NCBI RefSeq assembly: GCF_003336875.1
Contig: NZ_QGNJ01000001.1
Location: 558,001 to 622,000 of the forward strand
Length of the DNA: 64,000 bases
Source: Oleisolibacter albus
GTDB lineage: Bacteria; Pseudomonadota; Alphaproteobacteria; Azospirillales; Azospirillaceae
Direction of reading: 5' to 3'
The position numbers and the translations under genes were made by a program. The notes below the pieces were generated by a model. It had not been told where the DNA came from, searched no databases, and saw only the letters and a program-made list of their open reading frames with translations. Positions 1-9,150 of the stretch are shown here, piece after piece; position 1 is the stretch's first letter; every line of letters starts with the position of its first letter.

Positions 1-1
1 G

Positions 2-952
2 CCCGGCTCCGACGGCCCGGTGGAGAGCTACGAGGCGGCGGCCAGCGTGGCCGACAGCATCGGCTACCCCGTGCTGATCAAGGCCGCGGCCGGCGGCGGC
101 GGCAAGGGCATGAAGGTGGCCTGGGACCGCGACGAGCTGAAGGAAGCCTATCAGCTGGCCCGCGGCGAGGCCCGGGCCGCCTTCGGCAACGACGAGGTCT
201 ATCTCGAAAAGTATCTGGCCAATCCGCGCCATATCGAGATCCAGCTGCTGGGGGACCATCACGGCAACGTGGTGCATTTCGGCGAGCGCGACTGCTCGAT
301 CCAGCGCCGCCACCAGAAGGTGGTGGAGGAGGCCCCCTCCCCGGCCCTGAACGCCGAACAGCGTGAGCGCGTCGGCACTATGGCGGCCCGCACGGCCAAG
401 CTGCTGGGGTATCGCGGCGTCGGCACCATGGAGTTCCTGTACGAGGACGGGAACTTCTACTTCATCGAGATGAACACCCGCCTGCAGATCGAGCACACCA
501 TCACCGAGATGATCACGGGGGTGGATCTGGTGCGCGAGCAGATCCGGGTGGCCACCGGCGCCCCGCTGGGCTTCAGCCAGGCCGATGTGCGCTTCCACGG
601 CCATTCCATCGAGTGCCGCATCAACGCCGAGAACCCGGAGACCTTCCTGCCCTCGCCGGGCCGGATCACCCGCTACCATGTGCCGGGCGGTCTTGGCGTG
701 CGCGTGGACAGCGCCCTCTATGACGGCTACCGCGTGCCGCCCTATTACGACAGCATGATCGCCAAGCTGATCGTGTCGGGCAACTCGCGCAACGAGTGCC
801 TGATGCGGCTGCGCCGGGCGCTGGAAGAGTTCGTCATCGAAGGCGTCGACACCTCCATCGCGCTGCATAAGCGCATCATCGCCGAGCCGGATTTCATCAA
901 CGGCCAGTACGACATCAAATGGATGGAACAGTGGATGAAGCGCGGCCAGTAA
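2..952 (+). CDS. accC: Acetyl-CoA carboxylase biotin carboxylase subunit, 5' end missing
   Basis: Biotin carboxylase carries out ATP- and bicarbonate-dependent carboxylation of biotin on AccB, the first half of the committed step of fatty-acid synthesis. The reading frame is open from base 2 at the window edge, so about 130 N-terminal residues of the usual ~447 lie outside. The visible part holds the ATP-grasp glycine-rich loop (KAAAGGGGKGMKVA), the RDCSIQRRHQKVVEEAPSP segment, the EMNTRLQIEH metal/biotin-site segment and the C-terminal biotin carboxylase domain ending in MKRGQ. The usual QVEHPVTE is QIEHTITE here, a mild variation. A strong intrinsic terminator follows about 80 bp after the stop. 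In many alphaproteobacteria accBC is followed directly by aat; here a chemoreceptor sits between them. Confidence 0.97.
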   Translation, partial: PGSDGPVESYEAAASVADSIGYPVLIKAAAGGGGKGMKVAWDRDELKEAYQLARGEARAAFGNDEVYLEKYLANPRHIEIQLLGDHHGNVVHFGERDCSIQRRHQKVVEEAPSPALNAEQRERVGTMAARTAKLLGYRGVGTMEFLYEDGNFYFIEMNTRLQIEHTITEMITGVDLVREQIRVATGAPLGFSQADVRFHGHSIECRINAENPETFLPSPGRITRYHVPGGLGVRVDSALYDGYRVPPYYDSMIAKLIVSGNSRNECLMRLRRALEEFVIEGVDTSIALHKRIIAEPDFINGQYDIKWMEQWMKRGQ

Positions 953-1032
953 GCCGCCTTCGCTGCTGACGCCGCCGGCCCCCCGGGCCGGCGGACCCGC
1001 CCGATCGGACTGCCGCGCAGATCGGATCACTG

Positions 1033-1064
1033 AAAGGACCCGCGCCGCCCGGCCGGGTCCTTTT
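1033..1064 (+). terminator. Intrinsic terminator after accC
   Basis: Perfect 10-bp stem AAAGGACCCG (1033-1042) with CGGGTCCTTT (1054-1063) and an 11-nt loop, ending in a run of T. It lies 80 bp after the accC stop and fits rho-independent termination of the acc operon. Confidence 0.85.
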
Positions 1065-1258
1065 CTGTGCCGTCCGTGTCCAGCCGGGCGCTGCCCGCGG
1101 TCCGGGGTGGCACATCCTCCCCCATGGCATGCTCCCCCACGGCCTCCCCCACGGCATGGCTGCCGAAGACCAGGGAGGTTCCGGGTGCCGGACCTGCGGT
1201 CGCACAAATCAGGCGGCCCGTCCGGCACGGCGCCGAACGCGCCCGCCCCGTCAGCGGA

Positions 1259-3328
1259 TCAGGCGGCGCTGTCCAGGATTCCCATCAGCCGCTGGCGCAG
1301 ATGGCGCACCCGATCCGTCACCTCGGCCGCCTTGCGGTCCAGGTCGTCGGCCAGGGTGCGGGTGGAGCCGGCGTCGCGGGCCACGGTGCCGATGCGATCC
1401 GACACCTCGGTGGTGCCGCTGGCCGCACTGGCGGCACTCTGGCTGATGCTCTCGGTGGCGGCGCCCTGCTGGGTGACGGCGCTGGCGATGGCACCGGCGA
1501 TATCGTCGATGCGGGCGATGACACCCTGAAGCTCGCCGATATCGGCCACCACCTGGCGGGTGGCCTGCTGCACCGCCGTGATCTGGGCGGAAATCTCCTC
1601 GGTGGCCTTGCCGGTCTGTGTCGACAGATTCTTGACTTCCGACGCCACGACGGCGAAGCCGCGCCCCGCCTCGCCGGCGCGGGCCGCCTCGATGGTGGCG
1701 TTGAGGGCCAGCAGGTTGGTCTGGCCGGCGATGGTGCCGATCAGCTCGGCCGCGCGGCTGATGCTGTCGGCCACATCGGACAGCCGTGCCACCACGGCCC
1801 GCGTCGTCTCGCCCTTGCGCACGGCCTCATGCACCATATCGGCCACGTCGGACACCTGGCGCCCGATCTCGCGCGAACTGGCGGCGAGCTGCTCGGTGGC
1901 AGCGGCCACGGTCTGCACGGCGCCGGTGGCGCCCTCGGCCGCGTCGGCGACGCCGCGGCTCTGCTCGCCGGTGCGGCGGGCAGCCTCGTTCATCTGGCCG
2001 GCCAGGTCCTTGATGGCCCCGGCCTCGTCCAGCACGCCGGTGACGGTGCTGCTGATCTCCCGCTCGATGGCGCCGGACAGGCCGGACAGACGGTCGGCGA
2101 ACTGCTGCTTGTGCAGCCGCTCCCGCGCCTGCTCCTCGGCCTTCAAGCGGTCCATCTCCTCGGCGTTGGCGCGGAACACGTCGATGGCGCGGGCCATGTC
2201 GCCGATCTCATCGCGGCGGTGGGTGCCGGGGATGAAGGACAGGCGCTCACCGCGGGCCAGCTGGTCCATGGCCCCCTCGATCTCCGACAGCGGATGGGTG
2301 ATGGAGCGCACCAGCAGCAGCGACAGGGCACAGAACAGGGCTACCAGCAGGCCACCCACCAGCAGCGTCATGCGCCGGGTGCCGCCGGTGATGGCGGCCT
2401 CGTCGGCCTTGGCCTGCTCCAGCCCCTGGCGGGTGAAGACGAACAGACCGTCCACCAGCCGCGGCAGCTCGGTGAACACGGCGTTGAAGGCCGCCACCTG
2501 CTTGGCCATCTCCTCCATGGCGCCGGCCAGGGCCACGGTCTCCTGACGGTAGCTGGCAACCAGCGTGGTCAGCTTCTCCTTGCTGGTGTCGTCCAGCTTC
2601 GACTGGGGCAGCTGGAAATTGAACTCGTTGTAGGCCTTGCGGTGCAGGCCCAGATATTTCTGATCGCCGGTCTGCAGCAGGGCACGGTCGGCCGTGCGCA
2701 TCTCCGCCATGGCGATGAAGAGCGGCGCGGCCAGATCCATCGGCCAGGCCTTCAGCTCGGCCTCCACCGCCCCCGATGCCGCCAGCATGCGGCCGCGCAG
2801 CCCGTCGGTATCGGCGAAGCCGACGGTACGCAGCCGGTCCACCAGCGTATCGAAGCGGGTCGCCACCTCTGTCAGACGGGCATCGATGCCGGTGACCGTG
2901 TCGCGCATGGCCGCGGCGGCCGGGTCGGCGGCGATGGCGGCCGCCGTCGTGCGCAGGTCCGCCAGCGTGCCGCGGAACCGGTCCCCGGCGTCGGCATCGC
3001 GGTCGCGCAACAGGCGGCCGATATGCAGTTCAAGGGCCATGGCATGACGGTCCAGGTCGGCCGCCCGTTCCGCCAGCCCCGACAGGGCCGCCATCTGCCC
3101 GGTGGCCGCATCCTTGCGGGCATTGCCCAGCAGGAACAGGCCGGCCACCAGCAGCACGGTCACCAGGGCCGCCCCCACCAGCAGGCCGATGCGGGTGACG
3201 ATGGAAAGCTGCGCCAGCCAGTCGCCCACCCGGCGCTCCAGCGTGGACGGCCCACCACCACCCGCCGCTGTCGCCCGATCTGCCGGCACGGAAAGGTCGG
3301 CATCGGCCGGGAGGCTGAAGTCTGTCAT
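1259..3328 (-). CDS. Methyl-accepting chemotaxis protein with HAMP domain
   Basis: A transmembrane chemoreceptor of 689 residues that would signal to CheA/CheW. The N-terminal region has a cytoplasmic lead, a first membrane segment ([20 protein letters not shown]), a periplasmic helical sensor region of roughly 270 residues, a second membrane segment, a HAMP domain ([20 protein letters not shown]) and the methyl-accepting hairpin with its conserved tip ([20 protein letters not shown]). The ATG at 3328 is chosen because it gives a normal N-terminus; an in-frame start at 3460 would overlap the promoter region of the divergent aat. No clear Shine-Dalgarno sequence is visible, so the start is uncertain. 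It interrupts the usual accC-aat adjacency. Confidence 0.9.
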   Translation of the reverse strand: MTDFSLPADADLSVPADRATAAGGGGPSTLERRVGDWLAQLSIVTRIGLLVGAALVTVLLVAGLFLLGNARKDAATGQMAALSGLAERAADLDRHAMALELHIGRLLRDRDADAGDRFRGTLADLRTTAAAIAADPAAAAMRDTVTGIDARLTEVATRFDTLVDRLRTVGFADTDGLRGRMLAASGAVEAELKAWPMDLAAPLFIAMAEMRTADRALLQTGDQKYLGLHRKAYNEFNFQLPQSKLDDTSKEKLTTLVASYRQETVALAGAMEEMAKQVAAFNAVFTELPRLVDGLFVFTRQGLEQAKADEAAITGGTRRMTLLVGGLLVALFCALSLLLVRSITHPLSEIEGAMDQLARGERLSFIPGTHRRDEIGDMARAIDVFRANAEEMDRLKAEEQARERLHKQQFADRLSGLSGAIEREISSTVTGVLDEAGAIKDLAGQMNEAARRTGEQSRGVADAAEGATGAVQTVAAATEQLAASSREIGRQVSDVADMVHEAVRKGETTRAVVARLSDVADSISRAAELIGTIAGQTNLLALNATIEAARAGEAGRGFAVVASEVKNLSTQTGKATEEISAQITAVQQATRQVVADIGELQGVIARIDDIAGAIASAVTQQGAATESISQSAASAASGTTEVSDRIGTVARDAGSTRTLADDLDRKAAEVTDRVRHLRQRLMGILDSAA

Positions 3329-3553
3329 CGGTCCATCCGCTTCGCTGGGGGCAGGCCGGTCGTTCACCGGGATAATAATGCGTACACACACATTTACCGC
3401 AGGCATGGGCATAGGCCCGTGCCACCGGTTCCTTAGATAAGGCAGGATTGCGACAGTCATGCCGCGACGGTGCGAAGTTTTTATGACAGCTTGTCTGGCA
3501 GACCGTATCTGTTAGCACTTGGCGATGTACTGCCCCGCGAGACACAACCCGCA

Positions 3554-4207
3554 ATGCTCACGCTGACGCCCGAGTTGCTGCTGCGCGCCTATGCGGCCGG
3601 TGTTTTTCCCATGGCGGAAAGCGCCGAAAGCACCGAACTACTATGGTTCGACCCGCCCTGGCGCGGCATCCTGCCGCTGGACGGGTTCCATGTGCCGCGC
3701 CGGCTGCGCCGCACCATGCGGCAGACCCCGTTCGAGGTGCGGATCGACAGCGACTTTCCGGCGGTCATGCAGGCCTGCGGCGCCCCGGCCCCCGGCCGCG
3801 AAAGCACCTGGATCAATGCCGAGATCCTGGAGGCCTATACGGCGCTGCACCGGCTGGGCCACGCCCATTCGGTAGAATGCTGGCAGTCCGGGACCCTGGT
3901 CGGCGGCCTGTACGGGGTGGCCCTGGGCGGAGCCTTCTTCGGAGAGAGCATGTTCTCCCGCACCAGCGACGCCAGCAAGGTGGCGCTGGTGCATCTGGTG
4001 GCCCGGCTGCGGGCCGGCGGCTACCGGCTGCTGGACACCCAGTTCGTCACCCGTCACCTGACCCAGTTCGGCGCCACCGAGATTCCGCGCCACCGCTACC
4101 GGGTCCAGCTGGCCGCGGCCGTCCGCGCCGAGGCGACCTTCTATCCGGCCTTGGGCGAGGACGATCTGGTGGCGGCGCTTTTACAGTCCACGACCCAGAC
4201 ATCATAG
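3554..4207 (+). CDS. aat: Leucyl/phenylalanyl-tRNA--protein transferase
   Basis: Transfers Leu or Phe from tRNA to N-terminal Lys/Arg of proteins, making N-degrons for ClpS/ClpAP. Family motifs are all visible: [15 protein letters not shown] at the N-terminus, [27 protein letters not shown], the [20 protein letters not shown] core and the SDASKVAL and DTQFVTRHL segments. The ATG at 3554 gives the usual start a few residues before the LLLRAY motif; an upstream ATG at 3470 would add 28 residues not seen in the family. The 3' end overlaps the convergent DUF2155 gene by 67 bp. Confidence 0.95.
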   Translation: MLTLTPELLLRAYAAGVFPMAESAESTELLWFDPPWRGILPLDGFHVPRRLRRTMRQTPFEVRIDSDFPAVMQACGAPAPGRESTWINAEILEAYTALHRLGHAHSVECWQSGTLVGGLYGVALGGAFFGESMFSRTSDASKVALVHLVARLRAGGYRLLDTQFVTRHLTQFGATEIPRHRYRVQLAAAVRAEATFYPALGEDDLVAALLQSTTQTS

Positions 4208-4668
4208 ACCGGGTGGTCCATGGCCGAGACGGCGGGGCTGGACGCGAACATCCAGCCGCGGAACACGGCCGCCGGCCCCTCGTCGGGACGCAGTTCGGTG
4301 ATCTCCAGGAAGGCAGCCGATTCCGGCGGATCGATGGGCGGCGCCTTCTTGCAGGCGCGCACCGTCACCTGAAGCTGGCCGAAGCGCCCGGTCTGCCCCA
4401 CCGGCACGGTGAAGGAGGAGATGCGGGCGGTGATCTTGTCCAGCCCCTGCAACTCGGCCACGGCCATGTCGTCGAACTGCCGCTCCGGCGCCGGTGGCGC
4501 CTCCGGCCGGGCGCTCGGCGGGACCATCTCTCCGGCGGCGGCCGGCGCCGGGGGAGCCGCGTCCTGGGCCGGCGCCGTCCCGGGGATCATCAGAAGAAGA
4601 CCGCCGGCGACAGCCAGCAGGGTCGACAGCGGCGACCGTGCGGCCCGCCCCTGCGCTTCAGCGCTCAT
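4141..4668 (-). CDS. DUF2155 domain exported protein
   Basis: A 175-residue protein with an N-terminal hydrophobic signal ([19 protein letters not shown]), a Pro/Ala-rich linker, then the conserved alphaproteobacterial DUF2155 block: [16 protein letters not shown], a [11 protein letters not shown] segment, a [10 protein letters not shown] segment, and [20 protein letters not shown] near the C-terminus. Two Cys are conserved-looking (VRAC and VVDC) and could form a disulphide in the periplasm. The function is not known. It is the last gene of the minus-strand run NDUFA12-mlaD-methyltransferase-DUF2155, a neighbourhood conserved beside aat in many relatives. Its 3' end extends 14 residues past the usual end and overlaps aat by 67 bp. 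Confidence 0.85.
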   Translation of the reverse strand: MSAEAQGRAARSPLSTLLAVAGGLLLMIPGTAPAQDAAPPAPAAAGEMVPPSARPEAPPAPERQFDDMAVAELQGLDKITARISSFTVPVGQTGRFGQLQVTVRACKKAPPIDPPESAAFLEITELRPDEGPAAVFRGWMFASSPAVSAMDHPVYDVWVVDCKSAATRSSSPKAG

Positions 4669-4755
4669 TGCAATGGAACTCCCTTCGACCGGCGTCGCGG
4701 CCGGTCCCCGTGGCGGCCATCCGTCCCGCCATCCTGATCCGGCATTCCGGCAGCA

Positions 4756-5541
4756 TCATGGCTTCACGGCCCGGAAGCGCAGCCGGACATAGTCCAGGGT
4801 CACGCTCCCGTCCGGCGCGGTGCAGGTGGGGGCCAGATCCGCAGCCACCTCGTCCAGATAGGGGCCGCGCTCATCCTCGGGCAGCAGGGCCAGGAAGGAG
4901 CCGGCAAACGTCTCCAGCCAGGCACGCAGGCCGGCTGCCACCGGCGTCGGCCGCGGGAACAGCAGGCAGGCCTCCACGCGGAACCCGGCCTGCTCCAGCC
5001 GGCTGGCATAATCGCCGATGCTGGGAAAGAACCAGGGGTCGGCGGCGGCCCCGTCCAGCCCGCGCCGGTCGAGCCCGTCGATCAGGGCGTGGCGCACGGC
5101 CTCCACATTGCCCTGTCCGCCCATTTCCGCGACGAAGCGTCCGCCGGGTCGCAGGGTCCGGTACACACCCGCCGCCACCAGATCGGCATCGGGCATCCAG
5201 TGCAGGGCGGCGTTGGAAAAGACGGCATCGAAGCCGCCATTGTAGCTCAGCTCCAGCGGCAGCGCCTCGCCACTGGCCTGGCGCGCCTCCAGCCCGCGGG
5301 CACGGGTGGCCTCGACCATGCTGGCATCGGCATCGACACCCAGGACCTGGGCGCCGCGGGCGGCGAGTTCCGCCGTCAGGGTTCCGTCGCCGCAGCCGAG
5401 ATCGAGGATGCGTTCACCGGCCTGGACGTCGAGCCAGTCCAGCACGGCGCGGCCATGGTCGGCCACGAAGCCGCAGTCGCGGGCGTAGCGGGCCGCGTCC
5501 CAGCTCTGCGCCGGCCGCGGGTCCGCGCCGCCGGCCCCCAT
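4756..5541 (-). CDS. Class I SAM-dependent methyltransferase
   Basis: A 261-residue soluble methyltransferase resembling trans-aconitate/ubiquinone-type enzymes. Motif I is ILDLGCGDGTLTAELA, the acidic ribose-binding residue lies in GVDADASM, and motif post-II/III are FDAVFSNAALHWM and LRPGGRFVAEMG. The substrate cannot be read from the sequence. The ATG at 5541 is preferred: it is one base after the mlaD stop and has a GGGAGG ribosome-binding site eight bases upstream inside mlaD; the longer open frame to 5640 would overlap mlaD. Translational coupling with mlaD is likely. Confidence 0.85.
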   Translation of the reverse strand: MGAGGADPRPAQSWDAARYARDCGFVADHGRAVLDWLDVQAGERILDLGCGDGTLTAELAARGAQVLGVDADASMVEATRARGLEARQASGEALPLELSYNGGFDAVFSNAALHWMPDADLVAAGVYRTLRPGGRFVAEMGGQGNVEAVRHALIDGLDRRGLDGAAADPWFFPSIGDYASRLEQAGFRVEACLLFPRPTPVAAGLRAWLETFAGSFLALLPEDERGPYLDEVAADLAPTCTAPDGSVTLDYVRLRFRAVKP

Positions 5542-5542
5542 G

Positions 5543-6088
5543 TCACTGGCCTCCCAGCAGGCCGCCGGGCGCGGCACCGGTCTGTCCCGCCGCCGGGGCA
5601 GATCCCTGCTGCGGCGCCCCCTGCTGGCCGCCGGAGGCACTGCCGCCGCTGCTCGCGTTGAAGATGAAGCGGCCCAGAAGGTCTTCGAGATTGACGGCGG
5701 ACTGGGTGTATTCGATGCGGCCGCCGTCCTTCAGCTTTTCCTCCTCGCCGCCGGGCTGCAACGCCACGAAGCGGCCGCCCAGCAGGCTCTCGCTGGCGAT
5801 GGAGGCCGAGGTATCGACCGGCAGCTGCACCGACTGGTCGATCTGCATGCGGATGACGGCCTGGAAGCTCTGCGGGTCCAGGAACTGCTGGGTCACCGTG
5901 CCGACCTTGACGCCGCTGATGCGCACGTCCGATCCGGCATTGAGCCCGCCGGTGCTGCTGAACCGCGCCTCGACCGTATAGCCGCTCACCGCGCGCACAT
6001 GGCTGGTGGTGTAGGCGAAGAACAGGAACAGGCCAGCCACCGCCAGCACAACGGCGCCGAGGACGGTTTCGATCACATTCCTGCGCAT
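5543..6088 (-). CDS. mlaD: Outer-membrane lipid asymmetry protein MlaD
   Basis: MlaD is the membrane-anchored periplasmic MCE-domain subunit of the MlaFEDB phospholipid transporter. The 181-residue product starts with a short cytoplasmic segment and one membrane helix (ETVLGAVVLAVAGLFLFFAY), followed by the MCE domain (VEARFSSTGGLNAGSDVRIS) with the LLGGRFVAL motif, and ends in a Gly/Ser/Gln-rich tail of about 40 residues. The ATG at 6088 gives the usual MRRNVIETVLG start. The other mla genes are not in the window; stand-alone mlaD beside NDUFA12 is common in alphaproteobacteria. Confidence 0.9.
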   Translation of the reverse strand: MRRNVIETVLGAVVLAVAGLFLFFAYTTSHVRAVSGYTVEARFSSTGGLNAGSDVRISGVKVGTVTQQFLDPQSFQAVIRMQIDQSVQLPVDTSASIASESLLGGRFVALQPGGEEEKLKDGGRIEYTQSAVNLEDLLGRFIFNASSGGSASGGQQGAPQQGSAPAAGQTGAAPGGLLGGQ

Positions 6089-6258
6089 CTCAAAAGATCC
6101 AATCGGTAACGGTCGGGAACTGGAAACGGAAATGGCGGGCGCAACCGCCCAGCGCAAGGGGGGCCATCACAGCGGGACACCGCGGAAGCGGCCCCGGCAC
6201 GGAGGCCGACCCGGAGGCCGGCGCATACCGTCCGGCATGGCCTGCTGCCAGCCCTGGC

Positions 6259-6651
6259 TCAGGAGGGAGTCCAGGGCTCGTAATCGCCGGTGGCACGGGC
6301 GCGCTGGCTGCCTTCGAACACATGGCCGGAGGGCCGGTAGGCCTGCAGCGTACCCGTCAGGTTCGGCTGATGTTCCTTCTGCCACGGCCTGTGGAACGGG
6401 CTGTTCTCCGGCAGCGGCTCGTTCACCGTGTGGTGCAGCCAGCCATGCCATTCCGGCGGCACCTTCGACGCCTCGGGCTCACCATTGTAGATGACCCAGC
6501 GGCGGACGCGCTTGGCACCCTTCCGCGGCGACTTCTCCGTATAGTACCGGTTGCCGGCCTTGTCCGTCCCCACCAGCACGCCGTTGCGCAGGGTGAAGAA
6601 GTTGATGTGCAGGTTCGCCATCCAGGTGACGAAGGAGATCTTTTGCTTCAT
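6259..6651 (-). CDS. NDUFA12-type NADH:ubiquinone oxidoreductase accessory subunit
   Basis: A 130-residue homologue of the mitochondrial complex I accessory subunit NDUFA12 (B17.2), found in alphaproteobacteria. Family features seen: FFTLRNGVLVGTDKAGNRYY, RRWVIYNGEPEASKVPPEWH and a C-terminal region with GWLHHTVNEPL and the Tyr/Pro-rich GTLQAYRPSG. The ATG at 6651 is the family start; the open frame continues upstream to 6960 with no similarity to anything. The gene leads a minus-strand group with mlaD, the methyltransferase and the DUF2155 gene. Confidence 0.93.
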   Translation of the reverse strand: MKQKISFVTWMANLHINFFTLRNGVLVGTDKAGNRYYTEKSPRKGAKRVRRWVIYNGEPEASKVPPEWHGWLHHTVNEPLPENSPFHRPWQKEHQPNLTGTLQAYRPSGHVFEGSQRARATGDYEPWTPS

Positions 6652-6794
6652 GACCGTCCGTTCTGGACCGTTTCCGGCGGGGCGGCCGAAACCACCCCTG
6701 CTGTGAACACGAAATGAGCGGAACCGGATCGGCAATCCGATCCGGCGAGCGACGGGACTATGGCATTGCCGGTGGGCTTCCGTCCACTGCCTTG

Positions 6795-6859
6795 CCGGTG
6801 TGTGGGGCCGGTGTGTGGGGCCGGTGCGTGGGGCCGGTGCGTGGGGCCGGTGTGTTGGG
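6795..6859. repeat. 13-bp minisatellite, five copies
   Basis: Five head-to-tail copies of CCGGTGTGTGGGG: 6795-6807, 6808-6820, 6821-6833, 6834-6846, and a slightly degenerate last copy at 6847-6859. Copies 3 and 4 carry TGCG in place of TGTG. It lies in the 220-bp gap between the NDUFA12 gene and the 3' end of the next minus-strand gene. Nothing else was recognised in that gap. Confidence 0.9.
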
Positions 6860-6871
6860 ATTGCGTCCCGG

Positions 6872-8083
6872 TCAGCCCCGTGCCGGTTTCTCCTTGGCGG
6901 GCTTCTTGAGCGCCGCGGGAAAGGCGGCGGACAGAACCTCGAGAATCGGCCCCACCGCAATGGCCCGCTCCGTCAGATCCGCCGAGTCCGCGGGCGGACC
7001 GCCCGGAAGCAGCCGGATCACGACGTGCGTGGCATAAGCCGTTATGACCGACGTTGTCGGGGTTGAGCGCACCTTCTGCGTCTGTCTGACCGACTCGATG
7101 ACAATATGGCTCGCCCCAGCCTGCCCGGCCAATTCCGCGGCGCGGAACACCGCCATTTCCAGGCTCCAGGTCGGCATCCCGGAATCGGTCATATAGACGA
7201 TCTGGATGCGGTCGCCGGTGGTGGTCGCCTCATACCCCTCATCGGACAAGGGCGCCTTGGCACCATAGGGCGAGACCTGATCCGCACGGACCAGCATGGG
7301 AAGATGAAAATAAAGGCCGGGGAGCAGGATTCCCGCGAAGCGGCGGCGATCAGGCAGGAAAGGGAAAGTCGTCGCCTGCTGCAGGCCGCGGGCGTGTGGC
7401 ATGACCGTCCGGTTCATGCGCGCATAGGACCACCAGATCTGCCGGCGGACCTCCGGGTCCACGCGCTTCGACAGGCTGGCCAGGGCAGCAAAGCCGACAA
7501 GATCCCGGTTTGCGGGACGGGATGCCGCGGCCGCGGCCAGACGCGCCGAGCCGCGCGGGTCGCCCGCCTCCGCCAGAGCGACACCTGACAGGATGTCCAT
7601 CAGGGGCCGCGCCATCCACTCCAGCCCCGCCTTGCGGGGAACATCGGCATTGTCGGCCTCCCAGGCGGCCACGACCTCGGCGACCTCCGTGAAGCCCGCA
7701 TCGCCGGACAGGGCGCTTTCCAGCGTGTGGGCGGCGAGAGCGACGAACTGGATCGTGCGCCGGTCCGGGTACTGGCGTGAGCGGGGGTCCTGCAGTGCGG
7801 CGTGGCAGGCTTCGATGCCGCGATCCCCGCGTGCGATTCCCTTGACGGTGTCAAGCTGCGGCGGCCGGTCGCCATTGAGGGCCGTGAGCGGCAGGATGGC
7901 CAGCTTCAGGCCCGCCATCAGCGCCCGGTCCGCGGGACGCTCAATGCCATCGCAGGCGAACCAGGTCGCCTCATCCTCCGGCTCAAACGGCGGCGGAATC
8001 TCCTCTGCTGCGGCGGGACGGCAAAGAAACAGAGACAACCAGACCAGAGCAATCCAGCGGAGAAAGGAATGGCGGACACGCAC
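6872..8083 (-). CDS. Exported protein of unknown function
   Basis: A 403-residue product not recognised. A GTG start at 8083 is chosen because it has a GGAG motif 11 bases upstream and gives a typical signal peptide (hydrophobic LRWIALVWLSLFLCRPAAA, then AEEIPPP). The mature protein is mostly alpha-helical by composition. A Cys pair lies in its first half (WFACDGIERP and GIEACHAALQ). The last ~130 residues (RIQIVYMTDSGMPTWSLEMA through ATHVVIRLL) look like a separate compact alpha/beta domain. The frame is open further upstream to 8347, but that part would overlap the divergent lipoprotein gene and has no signal. It is divergent from that lipoprotein gene, so a shared control region is possible. 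Confidence 0.7.
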   Translation of the reverse strand: MRVRHSFLRWIALVWLSLFLCRPAAAEEIPPPFEPEDEATWFACDGIERPADRALMAGLKLAILPLTALNGDRPPQLDTVKGIARGDRGIEACHAALQDPRSRQYPDRRTIQFVALAAHTLESALSGDAGFTEVAEVVAAWEADNADVPRKAGLEWMARPLMDILSGVALAEAGDPRGSARLAAAAASRPANRDLVGFAALASLSKRVDPEVRRQIWWSYARMNRTVMPHARGLQQATTFPFLPDRRRFAGILLPGLYFHLPMLVRADQVSPYGAKAPLSDEGYEATTTGDRIQIVYMTDSGMPTWSLEMAVFRAAELAGQAGASHIVIESVRQTQKVRSTPTTSVITAYATHVVIRLLPGGPPADSADLTERAIAVGPILEVLSAAFPAALKKPAKEKPARG

Positions 8084-8195
8084 GATTGAAAAAACTCCAG
8101 GGAGATATGCTTGATCGGCCGCAAGTCTATGCGGATACTCCGACCACTGCAACCAAACTGGGGCAATCCATCCCCGGTTCTTCCCGTGCGAGTCG

Positions 8196-9101
8196 ATGAT
8201 GTCCGCGTTCCGCCGCCTGCCCTCGCTCACCGCCGCGCTGCTGGCCACAGCCTGCGCCAACATTCCCCCGATGGCGCCCATGAGTGTCATCCCCGACCTT
8301 GACATCACAACCTCACATGCCCTCAACACGGAATATCGGGCAGCCAAGGGAGCCGTGCTCTACCGGGAAACCTCGCCGGGCACGGAGGATGGGGCACTGA
8401 CAAATGCAGACCTTGAAGAAGGGGGGGGCCTTGTCCTGAAGGTGCAGGTGCCGCAAGGCACAAAGCTGGTGTCCGCAATCCAGTCCGGCAATCAGTATTA
8501 CTGCACGGAGTCATCGGCTTTCGAGGACCCTCTCGTCGGGAGAATGCCGAAGGCGGCCTGCTTCCGGGATGCCGATAATGACAGGCGGTTTGAAACCTAT
8601 TATGCGGCCCCGGAGGATTACCGGACCGCGATCGTGGTCCAACTCGGCCCGGAAACGAAGCTGCGCGTGCCGCTGCCTTACACCCCCCAGAAGGTCGCGC
8701 TGAGTTCGGCGCCGACAGCGGTTGAACTGGTCTTCGCCGGTGTCCAGGATGGCTATGTCCGGATCGACCAGACCATCGGCTATGATGGCGAGGATCCCCT
8801 CTACCGGCGCAGCTTCTATTCCGCCCTGAGCGCATCGGGCGGACCGCCGGCCGAGCCGATGACCTTTCCCCTTCGGGTGTTCGGAGGCGTCACCGTTCCG
8901 GCCCGGACCGCACGGACCCAAGAAGCGGTCCTCCAGGTCCGCCAAGCCTCCGACCAGAGCCTGTCTTACGTCATGGTGAAGGGGTGGGGCAAATGGGCGA
9001 TCAAGGAATTGCCCGAGCGCTCCTCGTCCCATACCACCCTGCCCGCCATCCGCGCCCCGTATGACCCCGCCCCGGATGATCCCGCTCCGGACGGAAAATG
9101 A
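8196..9101 (+). CDS. Putative lipoprotein of unknown function
   Basis: A 301-residue protein starting with a short signal peptide (FRRLPSLTAALLATAC) whose Cys is followed by Asn, so lipidation there is plausible although the lipobox (ATAC) is not ideal. The mature part is beta-rich. It contains two Cys (QYYCTESS and KAACFRD) that may pair, followed by a Gly/Asp loop. The C-terminus is an Asp/Pro tail (YDPAPDDPAPDGK) with a short tandem repeat. No family was recognised. It is divergent from the exported protein at 6872-8083, with a 112-bp intergenic region between the two starts. Confidence 0.7.
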   Translation: MMSAFRRLPSLTAALLATACANIPPMAPMSVIPDLDITTSHALNTEYRAAKGAVLYRETSPGTEDGALTNADLEEGGGLVLKVQVPQGTKLVSAIQSGNQYYCTESSAFEDPLVGRMPKAACFRDADNDRRFETYYAAPEDYRTAIVVQLGPETKLRVPLPYTPQKVALSSAPTAVELVFAGVQDGYVRIDQTIGYDGEDPLYRRSFYSALSASGGPPAEPMTFPLRVFGGVTVPARTARTQEAVLQVRQASDQSLSYVMVKGWGKWAIKELPERSSSHTTLPAIRAPYDPAPDDPAPDGK

Positions 9102-9150
9102 TGGCACAGGGGCTGGCGCACAGGCGCCCGGACAGGCGCCATCATGATGC

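Noticed and set aside
1067-3436. Long plus-strand frames of up to 789 codons opposite the first chemoreceptor, and similar frames opposite nrdJ, alaS, cckA and the TPR gene
   Set aside because: These are antisense frames of GC-rich genes; their products are rich in Gly, His, Gln and Arg without domain signatures, and the opposite strand encodes clear protein families.
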